A stretch of DNA of 64,000 nucleotides from Candidatus Latescibacterota bacterium (GTDB lineage: Bacteria > Latescibacterota > UBA2968 > UBA8231). Positions 16,800 to 25,414 of this stretch are shown in pieces. The notes below the pieces were generated by a model. That model worked only from the letters and a program-made list of their open reading frames with translations. It had not been told where the DNA came from and searched no databases. The DNA lies in contig JAJEGS010000035.1 in assembly GCA_022819745.1 (NCBI GenBank), forward strand, positions 1 to 64,000, given 5' to 3'. Made by a program: the position numbers and the translations under genes. Each line of letters opens with the position of its first letter. The stretch's first letter is position 1.

Positions 16800-17093
16800 A
16801 TGGGATGTGCCTTGGGCATGATTGAAACTCGCGGCTGGGTGGCTATGGTCGAAGCGGCAGACGCGATGGTCAAAGCCGCTGAGGTTGAGGTAGTCGGCTG
16901 GCAGCAAGTAGGCGGTGGGCTAGTCTCGGTCATCGTCCGCGGAGATGTGGCCGCTGTGCGCGCAGCTATCGAAGCTGGTGCCGTGGCCGCAGCGAGTGCA
17001 GGTGAAATAGTCGCGCTCAGCATCATTCCCCGGCCGCATGAGAGCACGGAAGCTGCCTTATCCCTAATCCACCTCCCGGCAACTGCATGGTAA
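16800..17093 (+). CDS. Bacterial microcompartment hexameric shell protein (BMC-H)
   Basis: The 97-residue protein has one BMC domain over its full length: [24 protein letters not shown], then the pore-lining loop [19 protein letters not shown], and the closing IIPRPHES. Such proteins form hexamers that tile the shell of carboxysomes or metabolosomes. The ATG at 16800 gives the canonical N-terminus; ATG at 16818 would cut the first strand. No pentamer (BMC-P), aldehyde dehydrogenase or other shell gene lies nearby. It overlaps the next gene by seven bases. Confidence 0.93.
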   Translation: MGCALGMIETRGWVAMVEAADAMVKAAEVEVVGWQQVGGGLVSVIVRGDVAAVRAAIEAGAVAAASAGEIVALSIIPRPHESTEAALSLIHLPATAW

Positions 17094-17917
17094 TTGGGGC
17101 AAAAATCATCTTGGCAACGGCTCTACTGGGCTGGGCTGCATGGTACCTTGAACCGGCTGAGTTGCTTGCAGCTGCTGGACAGGTCGGTAGGGATAAAGTG
17201 CTCATCTGCGGGGCCATTGCCCTAGTGGGCATCGGCGTGCAATGGATGAAGTGGCAGCTATTGTTGCGCGACCAAATCCCTGAGGCCACCAGGCGCGATG
17301 CACTCTATTCGTTGCTGGGTGGTGCTGCCCTCGGCCTGGTGACACCGAGCCGTTTGGGCGAGTTGGGCCGCGGCGTTTTCTTGGGGCGGAGCCGGGCCAA
17401 GGCCGCGCTGCTGACGGCAGTGGACAAGTTGAGTTCGGCCGCGGTCACGTTGGGTTTGGGGGCGGTAGCCGCGTGGACTTTATGGCCCCAACTCAGGGGT
17501 TTTTTGCTGTTGCTATGCTGCATCCTCGGCGTACTGCTGTATTGGGGCTGGTGCCGCTGGAAAGCGAGCGAGCCGATTGCATGGGGGGCTATCGCCGGAT
17601 TATCCGTCTTGTTCAACGTGGTATTCATGGCGCAATTTTTCTATTTGGTTACCGCCAGTGTGGCCGCCAGCTCAGCGGTTGTGCTGGCGGTGCCGGTGAT
17701 ATTTGCCCTGAAAACCCTGCTGCCCTTGGGGTTTTTGGATCTAGGGGTCCGCGAGGCCGCGGCCATTCTGGTATTTAGCAGCCTCGGCTTAGAGCCACAA
17801 CCTGCTTTTGTAGCCAGTATCCTGATTTTTGTCTGCAATGTGTGCTTGCCGGCTGGTTTGGGCTGGCTGTGGATTGGTAGCCGCCGACTGCGGATGATGG
17901 GAAAGGTTGCCTTATGA
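17087..17917 (+). CDS. Flippase-like integral membrane protein (LPG synthase TM/UPF0104 family)
   Basis: The 276-residue protein has about seven to eight membrane helices and the family motif [11 protein letters not shown] near residues 86-96, followed by a second conserved DLGVREAA segment. The family includes the flippase half of MprF and AglD/YbhN-type proteins; the role here is unknown. It overlaps the shell-protein gene upstream and the aldolase gene downstream (ATGA), so all three are translated as one unit. Membrane location is at odds with a cytosolic compartment, so a direct functional link is not assured. Confidence 0.75.
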   Translation: MVIGAKIILATALLGWAAWYLEPAELLAAAGQVGRDKVLICGAIALVGIGVQWMKWQLLLRDQIPEATRRDALYSLLGGAALGLVTPSRLGELGRGVFLGRSRAKAALLTAVDKLSSAAVTLGLGAVAAWTLWPQLRGFLLLLCCILGVLLYWGWCRWKASEPIAWGAIAGLSVLFNVVFMAQFFYLVTASVAASSAVVLAVPVIFALKTLLPLGFLDLGVREAAAILVFSSLGLEPQPAFVASILIFVCNVCLPAGLGWLWIGSRRLRMMGKVAL

Positions 17918-18636
17918 ATTCGGCGTATGCAATAAAAAAAGAAATATGCGAAGTAGGGCACAGGGTCTATCAGCGAGGGTACGTAGCAGCCAACGACGGC
18001 AATATCAGCGTTCGCATAGAGGATGACCTAGTGCTGTGTACTCCGACCGGAGTGAGCAAGGGCTATCTGAGTGCAGACATGCTGGCTACCTGCGATATGG
18101 AGGGCCGACAGGTAGCGGGATCGATGAAAATATCGTCGGAAATCCGCATGCACCTCGAAATCTACAAGTTGCGGCCCGACGTCCGCGCCGTCGTCCACGC
18201 ACACCCGCCGACCGCGACGGGTTTTGCCGTTGCTGGCATTGAGCTGACTCAGTGCGTATTGCCCGAGGTCATCGTCAGCCTCGGGGGCATTCCACTCGCG
18301 GATTACGGCACTCCCGGCGGTCCCGATATCGTCGAGCCGATGAAGCCGCTTTTGCGGCAATACGACGCCGTTTTAATGGCCAATCACGGAGTGGTAACCG
18401 TGGGCCAACACGTCATGGACGCCCATTTCAAAATGGAGACTGTCGAACACTTTGCCCATATCGCCTTGGTGGCGCACCAACTCGGCGGTATCCGCACGCT
18501 GGGGGGTAAAGACGTGGAAGATCTCACGAATCTGAGAAATCGCTTTGGAATTGGAGATCTGCCGTCTTGTGAGGTGGAAGGAGAAAGCGATATCGTCGAG
18601 CGAATTACCAAGGAAGTTCTGCGCCAACTGCGCTAG
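17914..18636 (+). CDS. Class II aldolase/adducin-family protein (fuculose-phosphate aldolase type)
   Basis: The 240-residue enzyme keeps the zinc triad His95, His97 (VVHAHPP) and His158 (MANHGVV) and an acid near Glu76 (SSEIRMH). The phosphate-binding loops NDGNIS (residues 27-32) and TGVSKG (45-50) are present. Relatives cleave L-fuculose- or L-rhamnulose-1-phosphate to lactaldehyde and DHAP, or act on related substrates. In planctomycete-type microcompartments a class II aldolase supplies lactaldehyde to the shell, so its pairing with a BMC-H gene is meaningful. No clear encapsulation peptide is visible at either end. Confidence 0.85.
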   Translation: MNSAYAIKKEICEVGHRVYQRGYVAANDGNISVRIEDDLVLCTPTGVSKGYLSADMLATCDMEGRQVAGSMKISSEIRMHLEIYKLRPDVRAVVHAHPPTATGFAVAGIELTQCVLPEVIVSLGGIPLADYGTPGGPDIVEPMKPLLRQYDAVLMANHGVVTVGQHVMDAHFKMETVEHFAHIALVAHQLGGIRTLGGKDVEDLTNLRNRFGIGDLPSCEVEGESDIVERITKEVLRQLR

Positions 18637-18647
18637 CTCGGCACGCG

Positions 18648-19658
18648 ATGCGAGGAAGTATGAGGTTTATAGGATTAATCGCTGCGGTAATCGGGATCGC
18701 AGTTCCGGCTAGTGGCCAAGCCATCGTCGAAGCGGTCCAGCGTGGAGACTCCCTCTTGGCGCAGGGCCAGCCTAAGCAGGCGTTAGCCGAATACGAAAAG
18801 GCGCACGAACTGGGTGCTGGCAGCGCGATGTTTCTCAATCGCTTGGCCAGCCTCTACATGCAGACCGGCGGCTATAAACAGGCAGCCGAATCGCTGCGGC
18901 AATCGCTCGCTGAAGACCCTAGGCAGCTACCAGTATATTCGGCGTTGGGAGAGGCATTCTTGGCTATGAGCCAGTTAGATTCGTCTATTTTTTACGTCGA
19001 ACAAGCGAGTATTCTGGCCCCGTCCTCAACCAAAGTCCACAGCACCCTCGGTTATCTCTACATGCAGGCCGGGCAGAGCGAAAGGGCGCGCGAACGCCTA
19101 GACCGAGCCTTGGCACTAGATGCCAAAAACGCGGAAGCCTATCGCCTATATGGATATTACTACGCGGAAAAAGACTCGGTAGATCAAGCTATCGAACAAT
19201 ACCAAAAGTTGGCGGAGTTGTCGCCGGACAATGTAGAAGCCTACAACAATATCGCCTTCCTCCTCGCCGGAGCCGGACGCTATGCCGAAGCACTTGAGTA
19301 TTACAAAAGAGCTAAAGATCAGGCGCAGGATCCCTACCTAGCCCAAGCAATCACGGCTAAAATCGAAGAGGTGCAGGCGATGCTGGCCGGTGAGATGCGG
19401 GCGCGCTACATATTAGTCGAAACAGAAGCATCCGCACGGGAAATCCTCAAAAAAATGGCTCAAGGAGCCGATTTTTCCCAACTCGCGCAGCAGCTTTCCA
19501 TCGCACCCAATGCCAATCAAGGTGGGGATTTGGGTTTTTTTGGGCCGGGTGAACTCATGCCTGAAATTGAGGAAGTGGTAGTGCAACTGAAAATTGGCGA
19601 AATAAGTCCAGTCGTGGAATTACCCATGGGGTACATTGTAGTACAGAGATTGAATTAG
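18648..19658 (+). CDS. TPR protein fused to a parvulin-type prolyl isomerase
   Basis: The 336-residue protein starts with a signal peptide (residues 5-24) and has about five tetratricopeptide repeats across residues 25-235. A C-terminal parvulin domain follows (RARYILVETEASAREILKKM, then GGDLGFFGPGELMPEIEE, to MGYIVVQRLN). It is expected in the periplasm as a folding factor or chaperone for secreted or outer-membrane proteins. The start could be ATG 18648 or 18660; GAGGA lies a few bases before the second. It follows the aldolase gene by 11 bases but shares no obvious function. Confidence 0.82.
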   Translation: MRGSMRFIGLIAAVIGIAVPASGQAIVEAVQRGDSLLAQGQPKQALAEYEKAHELGAGSAMFLNRLASLYMQTGGYKQAAESLRQSLAEDPRQLPVYSALGEAFLAMSQLDSSIFYVEQASILAPSSTKVHSTLGYLYMQAGQSERARERLDRALALDAKNAEAYRLYGYYYAEKDSVDQAIEQYQKLAELSPDNVEAYNNIAFLLAGAGRYAEALEYYKRAKDQAQDPYLAQAITAKIEEVQAMLAGEMRARYILVETEASAREILKKMAQGADFSQLAQQLSIAPNANQGGDLGFFGPGELMPEIEEVVVQLKIGEISPVVELPMGYIVVQRLN

Positions 19659-19666
19659 AATAAGTC

Positions 19667-19699
19667 GCGGCTAGGGCACCCCAAGGGCACCCTAGCCGC
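19667..19699 (+). terminator. Strong hairpin after the TPR-parvulin gene
   Basis: GCGGCTAGGG and CCCTAGCCGC form a perfect 10-base stem. The spacer contains a second copy of GGGCACC. No T-tract follows, so it may be an RNA-stabilising or Rho-assisted end rather than an intrinsic terminator. Confidence 0.45.
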
Positions 19700-19814
19700 T
19701 GGGAGGGATACGAACCATGACCGGAATGGCTCGCACGGATTAAACGCCCCAAAAAGAGAGAGGTTCCACGTTAGTGCTACTTTTTTGAATATTCAATATC
19801 TAGGGGTAGCAAGG

Positions 19815-20306
19815 ATGAACGCGGATGAACTGCGCGATGCTGAGGAGCGACTTGAAGCCTTGGAGTCGCTGGCCAAGCTGTTTGGACATTCATGGCTCGA
19901 ATACGTCAAGAGCCAGATACAGGACGAAAAAATAAGAGCCTATCTGACGGTTTTTGACGATGCTTTTCCCGGGCTGGACCACGTCGTCGAATTCGTGCGC
20001 CAGAATGCTCCAGCACTTGCTGCCGGTGAGGGAGTCCAAGAAAATTTTGCCAGCTTGACACAGGCACTTCTACAGCGCCAGGTAGAAGACGCAGGTTTGC
20101 CTACCAGCGATGCGGAAGTTGTAGGAGAAATCACTGCGCCCGACGACTCCGGTGCTGATGCCGAGAAAAGCATCCGAGCTGCGCCTGACGACACCGATGA
20201 GAACATTGAGGTCTTGCGCGGCGAGGAGCAAGAGGATGCAAGAAAACCGACGAGCGATGAAGAAGAGTTGAAAAACGAGGACGAAATAGATGCCCTTTTT
20301 GGCTAA
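19815..20306 (+). CDS. Acidic protein of unknown function ending in DEIDALFG
   Basis: The 163-residue product has a helical N-terminal half ([22 protein letters not shown] onward) and a low-complexity acidic tail from residue 105 on. There is no signal peptide or membrane helix. The last residues, EDEIDALFG, resemble the short DEIDAL-type peptide found in flagellar switch proteins, where it binds a partner. The ATG at 19815 follows AAGG directly and AGGGG further up; a TTG at 19785 would add ten residues. It sits between a hairpin and thrC. Confidence 0.55.
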   Translation: MNADELRDAEERLEALESLAKLFGHSWLEYVKSQIQDEKIRAYLTVFDDAFPGLDHVVEFVRQNAPALAAGEGVQENFASLTQALLQRQVEDAGLPTSDAEVVGEITAPDDSGADAEKSIRAAPDDTDENIEVLRGEEQEDARKPTSDEEELKNEDEIDALFG

Positions 20307-20341
20307 ACAAGCCCGAAGCCACCCCAACAGAGCGAGTTGGC

Positions 20342-21706
20342 ATGCCCTATTCCTATAATGCTTGGTTCCAGTGTATCAACTGCGAGGACGAGCACTATCC
20401 GCTAAACGAAATAGTCTATCACTGTCAAAAGTGTGGAGGGCTGCTCGAAGTACGCCACGATCTAGAACCCTTACAGCGGCGCTCGGGCGGCGAGTGGCGG
20501 GCGCTCTTTGATCAGCGCTACATGAGTTCGGTGCATCCATATGGGAGTTCGGTTTGGGGCAAGAAAGAGATGGTTTGCCCCCTCGTCGAAGACGAGAATG
20601 TGGTTTCTATGTACGAGGGGGGAAGCAATCTGCTCTGGGCCGAGCGCTTGGGAGCCGAATTAGGCATGAAAGATCTGTGGATAAAGCAATGCGGCAATAG
20701 CCACACGGGTTCGTTTAAGGACCTAGGCATGACCGTATTGGTTTCCATGGTCAACCAGATGATTGCCGAGGGCCAGTCTATACCCGCGGTAGCCTGTGCC
20801 TCAACCGGGGACACCTCGGCGGCGTTGGCTGCGTATTGTGCGGCCGCTGGCATTCCGGCAATCGTGTTGTTGCCCAAAGACATGATCTCCACTTCTCAGC
20901 TTATCCAGCCCATAGCCAATGGTGCGCTGACGCTTGCCCTGCGCACCGATTTCGACGGGTGCATGGCCTTGGTGCAGGAAATCTGCCGTCGCGACCAAAT
21001 CTATCTGGCCAACTCGATGAATTCGCTCCGCATTGAAGGGCAGAAGACTATCGCGATTGAGCTGCTACAGCAATTTCACTGGGAGGTCCCCGACTGGGTC
21101 GTTATCCCGGGCGGCAATCTGGGCAATGTCAGTGCCTTGGGGAAGGGGTTTATCGAGGCCAGGCAAATGGGTCTTATCGACAAGCTGCCGCGCCTTGCTG
21201 TCGCCCAAGCCGCTCAGGCCAATCCGCTCTATCTCAGTTATCTCGACGGATTCCGCACCTTTGAGCCGCAAACGGCCCGCGACACCTTGGCCAGCGCCAT
21301 CAAGATCGGCAATCCCGTAAGCAGGGAGCGGGCCATTCGCACCTTGCAGCACTTCGACGGTATCGTCGAAGAGGCTACGGAAGACGAATTAGCTAACGCC
21401 TGTGCAAGGGCCGACCACAATGGGCTTTTTACCTGTCCGCACACGGGCGTTGCCTTAGCTGCGCTAGAGAAAATGATTGCAGCCGGGCGCGTCGAGCCCA
21501 AGAGTCGAGTGATCGTAATATCTACGGCGCACGGGCTGAAGTTTCCAGATTTCAAAGTGAAATACCACGAAGACCAATTGCGGGAATTTCACGTCGAACC
21601 ACAGCATCGCAACCTGCCCATTGAGGTCGAGGCTGAGTACGAAGCCGTACATCGGGCTGTCCTTGAGGCCATTGAGCAGCGGACGCTGGCTACGGCCCTC
21701 CACTGA
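20342..21706 (+). CDS. thrC: Threonine synthase
   Basis: The 454-residue PLP enzyme makes L-threonine from O-phospho-L-homoserine. An N-terminal zinc-ribbon-like segment (CINC and CQKC, residues 11-34) precedes the fold-type II core. The PLP lysine is in GSFKDLGM, the phosphate loop is [19 protein letters not shown], and [14 protein letters not shown] is the second conserved block. No other threonine gene is nearby, but the next gene draws on the same homoserine branch. Confidence 0.94.
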   Translation: MPYSYNAWFQCINCEDEHYPLNEIVYHCQKCGGLLEVRHDLEPLQRRSGGEWRALFDQRYMSSVHPYGSSVWGKKEMVCPLVEDENVVSMYEGGSNLLWAERLGAELGMKDLWIKQCGNSHTGSFKDLGMTVLVSMVNQMIAEGQSIPAVACASTGDTSAALAAYCAAAGIPAIVLLPKDMISTSQLIQPIANGALTLALRTDFDGCMALVQEICRRDQIYLANSMNSLRIEGQKTIAIELLQQFHWEVPDWVVIPGGNLGNVSALGKGFIEARQMGLIDKLPRLAVAQAAQANPLYLSYLDGFRTFEPQTARDTLASAIKIGNPVSRERAIRTLQHFDGIVEEATEDELANACARADHNGLFTCPHTGVALAALEKMIAAGRVEPKSRVIVISTAHGLKFPDFKVKYHEDQLREFHVEPQHRNLPIEVEAEYEAVHRAVLEAIEQRTLATALH

Positions 21707-21719
21707 AAGAGCAAATACA

Positions 21720-22901
21720 ATGAACCGCGATGATTTTGTCGGAGAATCGACCCGTTCCGTACACGGGGGGGGGGAACGGGATAAGTTCGCCCAGTCCCTC
21801 ATCGACCCCATTGCCCAGACGGCCACCTATACTTTTGCCGATCTAGATGAATTTGTCGCTTTTAAGGCTGGCGAAAAATCACTCTATGAATACGGGCGCT
21901 ATGGCAATCCGACCCAGCGGGCAGCCGAGCGTCGAATAGCCGCCTTAGAAAACGCCGAAGCCGCTTTGCTTTTTCCGTCGGGCATGAGTGCGATTACCTC
22001 GGTGCTCTATGCAATGCTGCGCAGTGGGCAACACTTGGTGCTGATGGAAGATTGCTACCGCATGACGGCCAAATTCTGCGAGGTTTTGGCCAAATTCGGC
22101 ATTGAATCGACCATAGTTAAGCCCGGCGATATGGATGCGTTGGTGGCTGCGGTGCGCCCGGAGACCCGCTTGATCTTTACCGAGTCTCCGACCAATCCCC
22201 ATTTGCACGTCCTCGACTTGGAACAACTCGTCGCTTTTGCCAAACAGCGGCGTCTCAAGGTTATCATCGACAGCACCTTGGCCACGCCGGTCAATCAGCG
22301 GCCGCTCGATTTCGGGGTTGATTTGGTCATCCACAGTGCCACCAAATATCTCGGTGGGCATAACGATCTGATGGCGGGTGCCATCTGCGGCAAGGCTCCT
22401 TTAGTCGAGGCCATTGGCGAATACCAACGAATCACTGGCGGGATCGTTGACCCCAACACCTCGTTTTTGTTGATCCGGGGGTTGAAGACTCTCGCATTAC
22501 GCGTTCTGCGGCAAAATGATACAGCCATGACAGTAGCCCTGTTCCTAGAAGCTCATCCCCAAATTCGTCAGGTCTTTTACCCGGGCCTCGAAAGCCACGT
22601 CGATCACCGCGTCGCCAAAGAGCAAATGCGCGGTTTTGGCGGGTTGATCAGCTTTGAGATCGACGGCACCCCCGAGCAGACGCGGAATTTCGTTCATCGG
22701 CTAGCCGTTCCTTATCTCGCCCCGAGCTTGGGAGGAGTGGAGACACTGGTCTCACATCCGGCTACTGTTTCCTATTACGATTTGAGTGAGAAGGAGCGAC
22801 TGGCTATTGGTATCACCGACCAGTTAGTGCGCTATGCCGTGGGCATTGAGGACGCCGATGAGCTCATCGGCGATATAGCGCGCGCGCTTGAGAAAGTCTA
22901 A
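21720..22901 (+). CDS. Cystathionine gamma-synthase/lyase-family PLP enzyme
   Basis: The 393-residue protein belongs to the Cys/Met metabolism PLP family. YEYGRYGNPTQRAAERRIAALE near residue 60, FPSGMSAITSVL and the PLP lysine in SATKYLGGHNDLMAG are present. It likely joins activated homoserine with cysteine (transsulfuration toward methionine), but a lyase role cannot be excluded. The ATG at 21720 begins 13 bases after the thrC stop; an upstream in-frame ATG inside thrC is rejected. Both genes use O-activated homoserine, so co-regulation makes sense. Confidence 0.88.
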   Translation: MNRDDFVGESTRSVHGGGERDKFAQSLIDPIAQTATYTFADLDEFVAFKAGEKSLYEYGRYGNPTQRAAERRIAALENAEAALLFPSGMSAITSVLYAMLRSGQHLVLMEDCYRMTAKFCEVLAKFGIESTIVKPGDMDALVAAVRPETRLIFTESPTNPHLHVLDLEQLVAFAKQRRLKVIIDSTLATPVNQRPLDFGVDLVIHSATKYLGGHNDLMAGAICGKAPLVEAIGEYQRITGGIVDPNTSFLLIRGLKTLALRVLRQNDTAMTVALFLEAHPQIRQVFYPGLESHVDHRVAKEQMRGFGGLISFEIDGTPEQTRNFVHRLAVPYLAPSLGGVETLVSHPATVSYYDLSEKERLAIGITDQLVRYAVGIEDADELIGDIARALEKV

Positions 22902-22905
22902 GGAG

Positions 22906-23334
22906 TCAGAAGTTCAAGTCGGCCAAAAGCACGGTCCAAGGCAGGGAAGAGACTTTGCGGTACAGGTCGCTGTCGCTGGTCACGGCTTGACAGCGGAGAT
23001 GGGCGCCTAAGGCGATGAAACCGGCGGCGTACATGCTAATGGAATGCTCAAAGGCGATTTGAGTGGCTTTGCGGGTAATTTCGGCGTTGTAGGGCACAAT
23101 ATCCAAGTGCATGTACTCCAAGCTGGCCAAGGCGTCGTCGATATGGGTGCGATCGAATTGGCGGCTTTCCTTGAGGACATGGGCTAGTTCATATATAGAT
23201 TGATCAAGCACGGTCAGCGCGATTCTTTCCGCTAGCTGCTCTTGGCGAAGGCCAAGGGCCTTGTGGGTATCCATATCGTGCGCTGAAGAAAACCACTTCA
23301 GCATAACGGAGGTATCTAGCGCGTAGCGAATCAC
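22906..23334 (-). CDS. PIN-domain protein, VapC-like, with one acidic residue missing
   Basis: The 142-residue protein has the PIN fold pattern: Asp7 in YALDTSVMLKW, Glu49 in YELAHVL and an Asp pair at 121/123 in TSDSDLY. The third acidic position, normally the Asp of a YDA motif, is Ala103 here (SMYAAGFIAL). VapC toxins are Mg-dependent RNases that need these acids, so catalysis may be weak or lost. The GTG start overlaps the stop of the ribbon-helix-helix gene as GTGA, the classic antitoxin-toxin order. Confidence 0.82.
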   Translation of the reverse strand: MIRYALDTSVMLKWFSSAHDMDTHKALGLRQEQLAERIALTVLDQSIYELAHVLKESRQFDRTHIDDALASLEYMHLDIVPYNAEITRKATQIAFEHSISMYAAGFIALGAHLRCQAVTSDSDLYRKVSSLPWTVLLADLNF

Positions 23335-23588
23335 CGCGCTTGCCTTTCCGCGCGCAGGATCTTAAGAGGATCCCAAGGCAATGCCTTTTCGCGCAAGCTG
23401 TCTTGGAGCGCCATTCCGTGTTCAATAGCGGCCTGTTTTCGCTGGTACTCATACGTTGCTTCCCGTTGTTGGCAGTACGCCATAAAGGCTAGGCGCAGGA
23501 GTTTGCTGCGGCTTACGCCTTCTTGCTGCGCAACCTGGTCGATGCGTTTGAGCAGATCGTCCGGCAGCATGATATTTACGCGCGCCAT
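23331..23588 (-). CDS. Ribbon-helix-helix (CopG/RHH) antitoxin-like regulator
   Basis: The 85-residue protein opens with ARVNIMLPDDLLKRIDQVAQQEGVSRSKLLRLA, a textbook ribbon-helix-helix DNA-binding domain. The C-terminal 45 residues would wrap the PIN partner. The start at 23588 is set by AGGAAAGG upstream; a longer frame to 23657 has no such site. It precedes and overlaps the PIN gene and probably represses both. Confidence 0.82.
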   Translation of the reverse strand: MARVNIMLPDDLLKRIDQVAQQEGVSRSKLLRLAFMAYCQQREATYEYQRKQAAIEHGMALQDSLREKALPWDPLKILRAERQAR

Positions 23589-23714
23589 AAGGCCTTTCCT
23601 TTTATCCGACAAGCGGCGGGAAGTTGCCAAGGTAGTTTTGCACCAACGGGCTGTCAAGACGGGCCTCTTGCCTTAGTTTGGGTCGATCTTTAATGTTACA
23701 ATTGGGATTAGAGC

Positions 23715-24665
23715 ATGAAAAATCACTTGAAAATATTATCGGGCTCCAGCAATCCACAACTGGCCCAAGAAATATGTGATTACTTAGACATCGCGCCCGC
23801 TCGCCGCCAGATCGTCCGTGCGCCAAACGACAATATAAAGGTTAAAGTTGAGGAGAACGTACGCGAAGACGACGTCTTCGTCATCCAGACCTCAGCATCT
23901 CCGGTCAATCATCATTTTGTTGAACTGCTGTTACTAATCGACGCGCTCAAGTACGCATCATCGCGCCGAATCACGGCTGTGTTGCCCTATTATCCGTATG
24001 TGCGCTCCGACAAAAAGGATGAACCGCGCATTTCTATTAGCGCCCGCCTCGTCGCCGACTTGCTGCAAGCCGCCGGGGCTGACCGGATCTTGACAGTTAC
24101 CTTGCACAGCTCGCAAATCGCAGCGTTCTCGCGCATTCCGGTGGACCAACTGTGGGCGACGAGCTTACTGTGCAATTTTATGCGGCTGAAGGGCCTCAGC
24201 AACGCCGTGGTGGTGTCGCCCGACGTAGGGAGTGCCGATGAAGCCAGCGCGTACGCGCGCCGACTCGGCTTGCCGCTGGCCATTATGGACAAACGCCGCC
24301 ACGCGGACGACGAAAAAGCCGAAATCAAAAATATGATCGGTGAGGTCGCCGGCCGCGATGCCTTGCTCTTCGACGACGAGGTGTTGACGGGGGGATCTAT
24401 GATGAAGTCGATCGAGGTGCTGAAAGAAAGAGGTGCGCACCGCATACTGGCTGGCTGTACGCACGGCGTTTTTTCTGGACGAGCCTTAGAGAGGATCGAT
24501 GCCTCCTCGGTGGAAGCGTTCGCCACTACGAATACTATTCCCTTACCTGCGGACAAGCCAAGGCGCAAAATCGCCGTGCTGAGCGTGGCCCGATTGTTGG
24601 GGGATGCCATCAAAGCTATTCACCACGGTGAGTCTGTGAGCCGCTTGATTGAATGGGAGGACTAG
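23715..24665 (+). CDS. prs: Ribose-phosphate pyrophosphokinase (PRPP synthetase), catalytic paralogue
   Basis: The 316-residue enzyme makes PRPP from ribose 5-phosphate and ATP. The ATP loop YVRSDKKDEP holds Arg97, the catalytic flexible loop DKRRH (residues 192-196) supplies Lys193 and Arg195, and FDDEVLTGGSM is the PRPP loop. All key residues match active enzymes. It heads a cluster with DUF5989, apt and a second PRPP-synthetase-like gene. PRPP feeds adenine salvage by Apt just downstream. Confidence 0.94.
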   Translation: MKNHLKILSGSSNPQLAQEICDYLDIAPARRQIVRAPNDNIKVKVEENVREDDVFVIQTSASPVNHHFVELLLLIDALKYASSRRITAVLPYYPYVRSDKKDEPRISISARLVADLLQAAGADRILTVTLHSSQIAAFSRIPVDQLWATSLLCNFMRLKGLSNAVVVSPDVGSADEASAYARRLGLPLAIMDKRRHADDEKAEIKNMIGEVAGRDALLFDDEVLTGGSMMKSIEVLKERGAHRILAGCTHGVFSGRALERIDASSVEAFATTNTIPLPADKPRRKIAVLSVARLLGDAIKAIHHGESVSRLIEWED

Positions 24666-24668
24666 TTG

Positions 24669-24830
24669 ATGGTAAGTAAATTGAGTATATTAGCTGAGTT
24701 GTGGGATTTTATGAAGGTGCGCAAAAAGTGGTGGTTGGGGCCGATATTTTTCACTTTGATTCTGTTGGGATTGTTAATAGTCACGACCCAAGGGTCGGCG
24801 GTGGCTCCGTTTATTTACGCACTATTTTAA
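24669..24830 (+). CDS. DUF5989-type single-span membrane microprotein
   Basis: The 53-residue product has an amphipathic N-terminus (ILAELWDFMKVRKKWW), one membrane helix (about residues 24-41) and a C-terminal QGSAVAPFIYALF. This layout matches DUF5989 proteins, usually found near SxtJ-type membrane proteins and carbamoyltransferases. GGAGG is eight bases before the ATG, and only three bases separate it from the prs stop. Its role is unknown. Its position inside a nucleotide operon is unusual as far as I know. Confidence 0.8.
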   Translation: MVSKLSILAELWDFMKVRKKWWLGPIFFTLILLGLLIVTTQGSAVAPFIYALF

Positions 24831-24832
24831 GT

Positions 24833-24871
24833 TCTATAATATATAATATGTAAAACATATGTAAAACAAAA
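24833..24871 (+). repeat. AT-rich repeat, divergent copy before apt
   Basis: TCTATAATATATAATATG is followed by two tandem TATGTAAAACA units (24848-24858 and 24858-24868), then AAAAATG, the apt start. It resembles the 13-base TATGTAAACAAAA repeat with one extra A. apt has no Shine-Dalgarno site behind it, so this A-rich leader may serve initiation. Confidence 0.4.
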
Positions 24872-25378
24872 ATGAAAAACCTAATCCGCGAAATTCCCAA
24901 CTTCCCGCAAGACGGCGTCTCGTACAAAGACATCACGCCGCTGCTCAAAGACCCTGCTGGTTTATCCGCTGCGGTCCAAGCTATGCTCAAACCCTTTGTG
25001 GACGCCGAAGTGGACCTAGTCGTCGGCATAGAGGCCCGCGGATTCGTGTTCGCGGTGCCCATAGCACTCGAATTTGGATGCGGTTTTGTGCCCGTGCGCA
25101 AACCAGGCAAGCTGCCGGCGGCCACGCTGAGTCGCGATTACTCCCTCGAATACGGCGAGACCTCCTTAGAAATCCATACGGATGCCATCGCGTCGGGGCA
25201 GAAGGTCTTGGTCGTGGATGACGTTTTAGCCACCGGAGGCACCTTGGTAGCGACGTGTCAAACGCTCGAAGAGCTAGGAGCGGTTGTTGTGGGCATCAGC
25301 GTTTTGGCCGAGTTGAGCTTTTTGTCAGGCCGCGACCGCTTGGCCGAGTACAAATTGGAAAGCGCTATCGTCTATTGA
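24872..25378 (+). CDS. apt: Adenine phosphoribosyltransferase
   Basis: The 168-residue enzyme converts adenine and PRPP to AMP in purine salvage. IREIPNFPQDGVSYKDITPLL is the N-terminal hood, GIEARGFVFAVPIA the purine-side loop, and VVDDVLATGGTL the PRPP loop. Length is standard. It follows the PRPP synthetase gene and DUF5989, so its substrate is made by the same operon. The initiation region lacks a Shine-Dalgarno site and is unusually A-rich. Confidence 0.95.
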   Translation: MKNLIREIPNFPQDGVSYKDITPLLKDPAGLSAAVQAMLKPFVDAEVDLVVGIEARGFVFAVPIALEFGCGFVPVRKPGKLPAATLSRDYSLEYGETSLEIHTDAIASGQKVLVVDDVLATGGTLVATCQTLEELGAVVVGISVLAELSFLSGRDRLAEYKLESAIVY

Positions 25379-25414
25379 AACCCGAACCCAAAGCAATGGA
25401 GACACGATACCTTT

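Noticed and set aside
23715..24665. PRPP loop DDEVLTGGS of the first PRPP synthetase as a defect
   Set aside because: It fits the general phosphoribosyltransferase loop, as in Apt (DDVLATGGT), and the catalytic Lys/Arg loop is present.
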